A DNA stretch of 64,000 bases from Hepsetus odoe (taxonomy: Eukaryota > Chordata > Actinopteri > Characiformes > Hepsetidae), in NCBI GenBank assembly GCA_017165825.1, contig CM029381.1:3115768-3179767 (forward strand), in the 5' to 3' direction. The position numbers and the translations under genes are program-made. A model generated the notes under the pieces. It did not search any database and was not told the origin of the DNA. It saw nothing but the letters and a program-made list of their open reading frames with translations. Shown piece after piece: positions 56,352 through 64,000 of the stretch (the stretch's first letter is position 1; the number at the start of each line of letters is the position of its first letter).

Positions 56352-56749
56352 ATGTATACATTTATATTTATCTACATTTATATATGTAGAATGAATTATT
56401 CAGTTGCAAATATTAGTTATTCATTATTAATTAATTATTAAATATTATTTATTTATAACTATACTATAGCATTGACATTCAAATATTTAGTAGCTTTTAC
56501 ATCATTTGTTTATCATGAATGATTTGGTTTTTACTATAAATTAAATTTCTACAATAACGTATTATCTACTGTGGTCTAGATATTCTGTAGAACACTTGAA
56601 ACACATTTGATTTTCTCACACTGATGAAAACATTTAGTTCTGTTCATCTGCTGTGAACAGTTTTGATGATCTGTCAGGCGTGGTTGTTAGTAGTCCCAGT
56701 TTCTCTTTATTACGCATATGTTGAATTTTACTCTTATACTGTCAACTGT

Positions 56750-56993
56750 GGGGCAGCGGTAGCCTAGCGGTTAGGGCATTGGCCCTATGATCGGAGGGTC
56801 GGGGGTTCGAACCCCTTCCCAATAGGTTGCCCTGAGGTGCCCTTGAGCAAGGTGCCGTCCCGGTCCCGCTCCTCCCTGCGATGGGCTGGTGACCTGTCCT
56901 GGGTGCGTCCCCCGTCCTCGCCCTGTGTGCACTGGGTTGGACACCGGCACTCCCCCGCGACCCCGTTTGGGACAAGCGGCAGATAATGGATGG
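56750..56993 (+). mobile_element. SINE type B (composite), intact and young
   Basis: A box 'TAGCCTAGCGGTTAGG' (56760-56775), B box 'GGTTCGAACCCC' (56804-56815), core 'CCTTGAGCAAGGTGCC', then the B tail to 'AGCGGCAGATAATGGATGG'. A perfect 14-bp target duplication ATACTGTCAACTGT flanks it (56736-56749 and 56994-57007). It is the second intact composite copy beside 44938-45197. Confidence 0.96.
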
Positions 56994-57127
56994 ATACTGT
57001 CAACTGTTGCATACACCTTTCAGTTTTACTGGCTTATACAGTCAACTTCCACTTAGGAAAATGTGTTCATTTTGTATGTTGCCATGTTTTTACCAAATTC
57101 TACAAAGCTCTTTAACTGAAAGGGACT

Positions 57128-57308
57128 ACTTGTCATTGTGAAACACAGCACGAGCCACAACAAAATGCATTCATTTGTATTTCATCCATACACACATGTC
57201 CAGCAGAGGGCAGCCATGTCCAGCTCCCAGGCAGCAGTGATGGGTACAGTACCTTGCTCAAGGGTACCTCAGGTCAAGCTACTGCTCCAGGATTTGAACC
57301 CATGACTT
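57128..57308 (-). mobile_element. SINE type A, head truncated
   Basis: Tail ('TTGTCATTGTGAAACACAGC'), core ('CCTTGCTCAAGGGTACCTCA') and B box remnant ('GATTTGAACCCATGAC') are present. The A-box end is missing. Confidence 0.88.
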
Positions 57309-58617
57309 ATTTTCATATTTGTACTAAATTTAGGTCAATAGTTGTACAATAGTTGTACCTCCTCTAAATGAAAGGCAGCTAAGGTGTATGTGCGTAGTTT
57401 CTTGTGTAGGAGAACAATGTCAATGATGGAAGTGTTAAGGTGGGAGTAGTGGTCACAAAAGTTTAGGGTGGCCCATTTCAATACTGATTAATACTATACT
57501 AAGTGTAGGGGACTTTTGAATAAATTCCCATTAAATACATGTTTCCTGCGTTACATTGGGCACTGAAAAATTAATAGCTTGTCCTTAATGAGTTTTTTGA
57601 GTAGAAATTAAATAAAATGCGTTCTCTGAGATTTGCAAAGTGGTGTATAGTTGTATTCATTTTAAGGGGGGGGAAGAGGAACATTTTGTATAATAGATTT
57701 TTTTTCTCTCTCTTTTTTTATGCTGTATGCTGTATTAAATTGTGATGTAAAGAGCGGGTGGGCAGAGAGACGGATGAGTGTGCATTCTTGAAATGACTCA
57801 GCAAAAAGCCACAGGAGGTTTTCTGGCTGATGGAAAAAGCACCCAAAACACCCAAAGCTCTAACATTACCATCGCTGAACCCAATTTAAATGAAACTAGA
57901 TGATAGCAGCCTGTAGGCCAGCTAATGACAAAGTGAACGAAGTCAGTCCTAGCACTCTGAAGTGAATTTTTTCCTCCCAAACGATGAACTTTTAAAAACA
58001 CGTTCATGTTTGACCTGCATTACTCAGTGGTTTTGCTCCAGAGTTTCAGGTACTTTTTGGGGCACTAGGGGTCGATTCCTCACGTCAGGCCCAGAACTTG
58101 CTTTCTTTTTACCATACTAAACCATACCCTGTTTTAATGTGGTACGCATGGGCAGCTTGATGAACAAAATGTGAAAACAAGCCACGGATCCAACAGGACA
58201 CATTAAAAAGTAGGTGCCAAAGGGAAAAGGCACTTTCATAGAAGCAAACCCCCTAAAAACACACATAAACACACATATAAAATGTGATGGAGATTTTCTA
58301 ACTCCTTCTGTTGCATGTTTCAAGGGTGTTTATGTCTTCCTCTTCTAACATTCTGTTTCTTCCTTAAAACTCCAGAAAGTGTTTGGAAAAAAAAAAAGAT
58401 ATTCAAGGGGAAGAAGGCAGATTGTAAATCAAATGTAAAAATATATTTAAAAGAAATATGTATAATGTTTAATTACTGCACTTTTCCAACATTTGGATTC
58501 ATTTGTTAGAATAATAAGTGTTTATAATTTCCAAAAGGTTGAAACCATTTAAACCATTATTAAAAGTATTTTAAAGGATTTTGAGCTATTTCATATATAT
58601 ATATATAACTATATAAC
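57309..58617. other. Unique sequence, no gene found
   Basis: G-run (8 G) at about 57666-57673 and an (AT)n run at 58594-58608. No exon or repeat family recognised. Confidence 0.5.
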
Positions 58618-59085
58618 TCATAGTGTGAACGAAAGGGAGGAAAGTGTTTAGGATGAAGGGAGTAGAGGTGAAAAAGTTGGAGGAGTTTAAATACTTAAGA
58701 TCAGCAGTTTAGAGTAACAGAAAGTGTGGAAGAGAGGTGAAGAAGAGAGTTCAGGCAGGTAGGAATGGATGGAGAAGAGTGACAAGAGTGATCTGTGACA
58801 GATGGGTACCAGGGAGAGTGAAAGGGAAGGCTTGCAGGATGGTAGTGAGACCAACTTTGCTATATGGGTTGCAGACATTGGTTCTAATGACAGGAGCCAG
58901 AGCTGGAATAGAGCTAAAGATGCTAACATTTTTGTTGGATGTGATGAGGATTAGACAGGATTAGGAATGTGTATATTAGAGGGACAGCTCAGGTTAGATG
59001 TTTTGGGGACAAAGTTAGAGAAGCAAAGTTGTGTTGGTTTGGACATATCCAGAGGAGAGACAAGGATTATAGGGAGAATATTGCA
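58618..59085 (+). pseudogene. RTE-type LINE, C-terminal ORF fragment
   Basis: The fragment begins where the family encodes 'SVNERE' ('GTGTGAACGAAAGGGAGGA'), passes through 'VEEFKYL' ('GGAGTTTAAATACTT'), and then keeps one frame of about 75 codons reading 'MKKRVQAGRNGWRRVTRVIC', 'DRWVPGRVKGKACRMVVRPT' and 'LLYGLQTLVLMT'. It ends after 'GGTTTGGACATATCCAGAGG' without the family 3' end. It lies downstream of the reverse transcriptase catalytic motifs, so it cannot encode an enzyme. Stop codons and frame changes occur at both sides of the open part. Confidence 0.88.
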
Positions 59086-59779
59086 TGCATACACATCCTC
59101 ACATTTTTGTATCCATCAATTAAAGAACACTGATTTTATTATACTTACATTTTAAATATTTTTTTTTATTAGAACACAATTCTTGGTGTTCTAATATGTA
59201 ATTTAAATCAAATGTTTGGAACAATATTAATTCATAGGATAAACACAAGGTAGGTGGCCAAAGGGCAAAGTAACAGTTCCTCTTCTTCCATGGAAGTAGG
59301 ATGTGTATCTTCGTGTACAATCCTTTAGCACAGAGTTAATATTTTACTCAAGGGAATAGGTGCCTTTTTTGTCTTACAGAAGATTCCTTCATGGAGTCTG
59401 TACGACCAGACAAAGATACGTGTGATGTAAAAAAATAAATAAATAAAGCAAGAACAAGACGCTGACGCCTGATATTTCTGTTTGTTTAACTTTTCCTTAC
59501 AGTCAGGATGACATTTGTGGGAGGCTGGTGGTTTGAGAAAGCAGGGCAGACAGGGAGAGTCAACTGTTATTACCAGCAAGTCCACATATCGCATCTCACA
59601 CAAAACATCAAAATCAAATTGAAATATTCTTGACAAATAAAATTAAAAGAAAAAGAAAAGTGTCAGATAAGAAAGAGGTGAGACACACCATGAGTCGTGT
59701 TGGAGAGTGTCTATGACCTCCATTTGCTGACCCCTCATGCCTTTTAGATCTCCTTGGAACGATTAATTTAGTCATCTCT
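59086..59779. other. Unique AT-rich sequence, no gene found
   Basis: 'AAATAAATAAATAAA' lies near 59430-59446. No coding exon or repeat family recognised. Confidence 0.5.
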
Positions 59780-59790
59780 TGATCTAACAT

Positions 59791-59910
59791 CTGCGATGGG
59801 CTGGCGACCTGTCCAGGGTGTGTCCCCCGTCCTTCGCCCTGTGTGAGCTGGGATGGACTCCAGCACTCCCCAGCGACCCCACTTGGGACAAGCAGCAGAA
59901 AATGACTGAC
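59791..59910 (+). mobile_element. Tail-only insertion (B-type 3' tail)
   Basis: It starts 'CTGCGATGGGCTGGCGACC' and ends 'AGCAGCAGAAAATGACTGAC'. A perfect 11-bp target duplication TGATCTAACAT flanks it (59780-59790 and 59911-59921). Its 5' boundary lies only two bases from that of the copy at 48727. Confidence 0.93.
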
Positions 59911-59950
59911 TGATCTAACATGAGAGTATGCTTGGCCTGTTCAGAAGTTT

Positions 59951-60206
59951 GAAGTGAAAGTGACAACCCTTGTCATTGCGAGGTCACAGCATAGCACACA
60001 GTGAGCCACAACGAGATTGGATGAAATTTAACCCATGCACTCAAACACCATGCAGCAGTGGGCAGCTATTGAAAGCGCCCGGGGAGCAGTGACGGGGATG
60101 GTACCTTGCTCAAGGGTACCTCAGGGCAACCTGCTGGAGAGGGGAATCGAACCCAAAATCTTCCAATGCAGGGGCAACTCCCTAACCACTAGACCACCAC
60201 TGCCCC
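59951..60206 (-). mobile_element. SINE type A, full length, well preserved
   Basis: Complete element from tail ('GAAGTGAAAGTGACAACCCT') to head ('ACCACCACTGCCCC'). The B box on the minus strand is 'GGTTCGATTCCC' and the core 'CCTTGAGCAAGGTACCATCC'. It is the same subfamily as 13744 and 37053. Confidence 0.93.
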
Positions 60207-60851
60207 ACCTAGATGTCCAGCCATCCACTATCTGAGCTAATGATGATCATCATAAGTCACCATTCTTTGGAACGGCAATTCCACCTGCCATGCATGTCTT
60301 TGAAGGGAACTACAGCACTGAAGCCACCCCAGTTGGGAATCAAACCCATAACCTTCTGGCAGTGAGGAGGACATGCCGTAAATGTATAGAAGTGCATCTG
60401 TGGCAGACAGACTGAAATTCTGCTAGCACATATGCCAGCATGATTACATGGACTGATGTGCTAATGGGATAGCAAGTAGAAGTTTATTACACCACATAGA
60501 TGTCAAAACAAATACCCTGAAGAAGTCATCCATGTTGGTAAAGTGTGAAAAAAATGGCTGTAAACATCAACCCAACAACTTTATAAAGCAGGAGGGAATC
60601 ACAGTGTAGAATCAGGGGTTATTGGGTTCAGGAATCATACGACCAGGTGATAGTATCCGGCTTGGATACAGGTCCATCTACAAATATAGTTCATCATCAT
60701 TTTGCACCAGATTTTATCTTTCAACAGTTACCATTGTCATAATACATGAAACTCAGAAACGTCTACTGGACTGGAAATGTCCCATATTTTTATTTCAGGA
60801 ATGTGATCAATTTATATTAGCTTCAAGTTTGCCATGAAGAGACCAACCATA
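60207..60851. other. Unique sequence, possible tRNA-like scrap
   Basis: 'GGGAATCAAACCCATAACCT' near 60337 resembles a minus-strand B box of an otherwise lost SINE. No gene found. Confidence 0.4.
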
Positions 60852-60994
60852 GCCCCAGGGCTTGGCCTAGTGTTTAGGGACTATGCCCACTGCTGCACGG
60901 TGTGTGTGTGGGTTAAGAGAATTAATTTTTATGGTTCACTGAGTGCTTTGCTATGTTCTCACAATGAGAAATGATGACCTTCACTTTCACTTTT
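60852..60994 (+). mobile_element. SINE type A, core deleted
   Basis: A head with A box 'TTGGCCTAGTGTTTAGGG' is joined directly to the tail ('CTGCTGCACGGTGTGTGTG' to 'CACTTTCACTTTT'). The B box and core are deleted. Confidence 0.8.
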
Positions 60995-61791
60995 CTTGAA
61001 GCTCCTACATCCCCCCTTAGATTACACCCCTTCTCAGAAGTAGAGACGTGCATGTCAGAGAGCAAAGCCACCATCACACACCAGCAGACTTTCCCAACCA
61101 TCTAATCCCGATGGCTTTCCCACTACCGAAAAGCCCCACTTTCCCACTAGTGTCCCAAAATAGTCTCCAAAGGCCTTTCAATTACATGGACAGTGCTTTC
61201 TGGGAATGGGGGCAATTCCTCAGCAAACCATCGAGTTTACCTCCTCTAAATCTCAGTCTTTAACACAGAGAGATAAACAGCAACTGTCGCTCTCTCTCTC
61301 ACACACACTTCAAATGGGCCCGCTAGGAGGAAAGACATAAAGAGATCTGTAATTCAATTTTATGTACCTTTGAATTGGCAACAAAGAACGTGCCAGCTCG
61401 TCACGGAAACCAGAATTAGAGGGCAACCGCAGTGTTGCTCCGGACGAAAAAGGCACCAGAGTTCAACAGTTCAGCCTTTAACAATTCCATTCCATCTTGA
61501 AATGGCCTGGATGTGTATGAGCAAACGTAGCTTCTGTTCTTTCACTCTGTTCACAACAAATGGAATCAAAATTCCTTGCAAAATTACAGTAACAGAGATT
61601 TCAGTGAAAAATTACACATCCCAGATGTAATCACTCAGGCAAGACATGTTTGGTGGCCAAATTTTGCTCAGAGCACTGTAGCAAGCTACAAGGGTGATCA
61701 TCAACACACTTCTAGTACTTCATAAAAGTGGAGTAAACTTGTTGATGTGGTTATGAACACATTATGACCTGCCTGTCTTATTTAATATAAA
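60995..61791. other. Unique sequence, no gene found
   Basis: No exon, RNA gene or repeat recognised. The 86-codon frame at 61370-61630 shows no motif. Confidence 0.5.
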
Positions 61792-61793
61792 TA

Positions 61794-63449
61794 CAGTTGA
61801 GGCCAAAATTATTAGCCCCGCTTATGAAATTAGACAACACTCTTGATTTCTCCATGGAATTGTGTAACAACAAGTGTTTGTTTTTTATAGTGTATTTGTT
61901 TCCAAAATAACAATGTCCACTAAGTTTAATTAGGATATTTTATTGATATACCGAGTTGAAACAAGAAAGGGCAAAAAAGAGACATCCAAAATTATTAGCT
62001 CCCTGGCCATTAATAGTCAATAGTGTACCCTTTCTGAGGCACAACTGACAACAATCTCTTAGAGTAGTTCTTTACTAGGTTGGCACAGGTCTCCTGAGGG
62101 ATTCTGGCCCATTCTTCCATTGCAAATTATTCTAGCTGGTCCAAATTGCATGGTTTCCGAGCATGGACATTCACTTTGAGCACCTGCCAGAGTTTCTCAA
62201 CAGGATTGAGGTCTGGGCTCTGTGCGGGCCACTCCAGGATCTTGGTTTTGGTCTCCTTGAGGAACTGTTGGACTAATTTCGATGTATGCTTTGGGTCATT
62301 GTCTTAGAATAGAATAATAATCCTTGTTGGAAGACCCAGTGATGATCTAAGCCTAGACTACAAGCAGATTTCTGCATATTCTCCCTCAAAATGTCAACAT
62401 AATTTTCTTTTTTCATGATGCCATGCACCCGAACAAGGCTCCCTGTGCCTGAGGCTGCAAAACAGCCCCACAGCATGATGTTTAACTGTGGGAACTGTGT
62501 TCCTAGGGTTGAAGGCCTCTCCCTTTCTTCACCAAACATAAGCAACATCCATGTACCCAAACAGTTCCAGTTTAGTCTCATCAGACCAAAGCACAGACTT
62601 CCAAAACTCATCTTTACCTTTCAAATGTTCACAGGCAAACCTCAGTCAGGCTGTGATGTGCTGCTCTTTGAGTAAAAGGGTTCTTCTGGAATGATGGCCC
62701 TGAAGCCCACCACGATGAAGAGCCCTCACAACTGTGTTCCTTGAAACATCAACTCCAGAAGAGGGCAGGTCAGCAACAATCATCTTGGTAAATGTCTGGG
62801 GCTCCTTGCTGACATCTCTGAAAATTTTCCTCTCCAGAGGTCTTGAAATCTTGCGCTTACGGCCACGGCCAGGTTTGTTTCTTACAGAATTTGTTTCCTT
62901 GTACTTGATTGTTGCAATTATGCAACGTACAGCAGTTCTAGACACTGTGAATCACTTGGAAATGGCAGTGTAGCCTTCCCCCTTATCATGAGCCTCTAGT
63001 ATCTTTTTTCTGAGCTCCAGACTGATTTCCTTTGTCTTTGGCATGGTGAGTAACAGTAGTCCCTCTCATGTGTTCAAGTGCCCTGTTCCTTGGAGTCTTT
63101 TTATGCTGACTGAATGTTGTTAAGAAGCAAATTGACTGCAGGTGTTGTTAGGCAGCCAATTGACTGCACATGTGTGGTTTCAAAGCTGATTGGTTAATTA
63201 CTGTAGGTGTGTTTTGAAAGCAAACATTCACATGGGGTTAATATTTTTGACCACACCATTTTTTACTATATTTGATATAAAGCAAGCCTAAAATGTATTT
63301 TATATTACAAAATGTACCAAAAGCTACTAAATTGCACTGGTGAATGTTTGCTTATATCCCGTTTAATCAATGCTGCAAACACTGGGAAGAAAAAATGTTA
63401 GAAAAATGTTCCATAATTCCTGGGGAGCTAATAATTTTGGCCTTAACTG
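61794..63449 (-). mobile_element. Tc1-like DNA transposon, nearly full length (1656 bp)
   Basis: TA dinucleotides flank it (61792-61793 and 63450-63451). Terminal inverted repeats start 'CAGTTGAGGCCAAAATTATT' on the left and 'CAGTTAAGGCCAAAATTATT' on the right. A second copy of the motif lies inside each end ('CCAAAATTATTAGCTCCC' near 61985; complement 'GGGTTAATATTTTTGACC' near 63235), the IR/DR arrangement known from Tc1 relatives such as Sleeping Beauty. The single transposase gene is on the minus strand and is dead. Confidence 0.95.
62010..63044 (-). pseudogene. Tc1-like DDE transposase, inactivated
   Basis: The transposase would bind the ends through paired helix-turn-helix domains and move the element with a DDE catalytic core. 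ATG is at 63044-63042 ('MPKTKEISLELRKKILEA'). A second HTH/AT-hook-like stretch 'KPGRGRKRKISR' lies near 62875. The first catalytic Asp is in 'WSDETKLELFG' (codon 62582-62580), the second in 'DNDPKHTSK' (codon 62303-62301), and Glu in 'SPDLNPVEKL' (codon 62198-62196). Stops at codon 31, after 'HITA', after 'AYVW' and in 'DQLE-FAMEEW', plus frameshifts near 62480 and a ~19-base insertion next to the second Asp, destroy it. Three of the stops are TGA where relatives have CGA Arg, as expected from CpG decay. Confidence 0.93.
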
Positions 63450-63469
63450 TAAGCTACTCTGCTATTTTA

Positions 63470-63735
63470 TGATTTTGATCATATTGAACTGACTCCTAAT
63501 GTTGTCTGATTTGGGTACAATTTGAATGGAATCAAACCCTATTTTTGGTCTGCTGTTCTGCTTGTTTCCAATTTGAACTGAGCTAAAGGACATTTGGGTC
63601 TTCTGTCCCGTTTGTGTCCAAACTGAACTAAATGGATTTGAATTTGAATCTCTGGTTTGCTTGCTTTTTGTGTGCAATTTGAATCAGATCAGATCAAATC
63701 AGATCAAGTCTTGGTTCACTGCCCTGCTTGAGACA
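63470..63735. repeat. Degenerate array, about 55-bp unit
   Basis: 'CTGCTTGTTTCCAATTTGAA', 'CCCGTTTGTGTCCAAACTGA' and 'TTGCTTTTTGTGTGCAATTT' followed by 'GAACTGAGCT'-like words recur three to four times. It directly follows the Tc1 element. Confidence 0.65.
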
Positions 63736-63811
63736 GATCTGTGCGTCACACTCATCTTACCTCTCGTCATGGAAAATATAGTGAGGCTGTAAATCACTGC
63801 AGGGATTACCA

Positions 63812-63813
<2 letters not shown>

Positions 63814-63846
<33 letters not shown>
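63814..63846. repeat. (GT)n microsatellite
   Basis: Pure GT run. Confidence 0.95.
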
Positions 63847-63848
<2 letters not shown>

Positions 63849-63934
63849 AGAGAAAGAGAGCTGAATGCAGCACTAAGCTTCTCATCATTCATGAAGTTGC
63901 ATCACCTGTTGGACCAGATGTGTTAGTTAGTGTG

Positions 63935-63935
<1 letters not shown>

Positions 63936-63983
<48 letters not shown>

Positions 63984-64000
63984 GTGTGTGTGTGTGTGTG
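63936..64000. repeat. (GA)n(GT)n microsatellite at window end
   Basis: GA repeats to 63980 pass into GT repeats that continue beyond the window. Confidence 0.95.

Overview
The window looks like a gene-poor piece of a ray-finned (teleost) fish nuclear genome, intergenic or inside a very large intron. The evidence is the mixture of elements. There are many tRNA-headed SINEs with a fish-type 'TTGAGCAAGG' core, 3' ends of an RTE-type LINE, an L2/Rex1-group LINE end, several Tc1-like DNA transposons, and dense (GT)n, (GA)n and GATA microsatellites. An ostariophysan (catfish, characin or carp relative) is my guess from the SINE tails; that part is inference. I found no host exon, tRNA, rRNA, CRISPR array or prokaryotic feature. 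All recognisable coding sequence belongs to dead or truncated transposable elements.

Layout. 1-9 kb: a SINE tail, an AT-rich degenerate array (880-1570), a 2.9-kb degenerate minisatellite of about 58-bp units (2215-5120) split by two SINEs, a microsatellite inside a palindrome (5934-6060), then a microsatellite-rich block (6.9-7.7 kb). 9-20 kb: RTE LINE ends on both strands, one split by a SINE; more SINEs; a CpG-rich block with G and C runs near 15 kb; a 33-bp array near 16.5 kb; a compound GT/GA microsatellite near 17.8 kb. 20-32 kb: relatively few insertions, and the best candidates for conserved non-coding (enhancer-like) DNA (21.6-22.1, 23.8-24.0, 28.9-29.0 and 30.2-30.7 kb). A 5'-truncated LINE at 24.4 kb keeps an open 110-codon C-terminus. 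32-45 kb: a small inverted-repeat DNA transposon, SINEs, a Tc1 relic holding a LINE tail and a SINE (35.8-36.6 kb), and three Tc1-like relics in a row (41.6-43.1 kb).

45-64 kb: a young composite SINE with a perfect target duplication (44938-45197); the longest RTE copy (46692-48637) with recognisable endonuclease and reverse transcriptase; a 29-bp minisatellite with higher-order structure (50171-50489); a second young composite SINE (56750-56993); tail-only insertions with target duplications; and an almost full-length Tc1-like transposon (61794-63449) whose transposase carries stop codons and frameshifts.

No operon or pathway is present. What the sequence records is transposon history. Two SINE types share head and core but carry different 3' tails, and RTE, L2-group and Tc1 elements have inserted into one another and into old tandem arrays. 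I saw no convincing new biological system. The observations most worth checking are the SINE tail exchange with its near-constant tail breakpoint, the nested insertions, and the possible conserved non-coding block at 30.2-30.7 kb.
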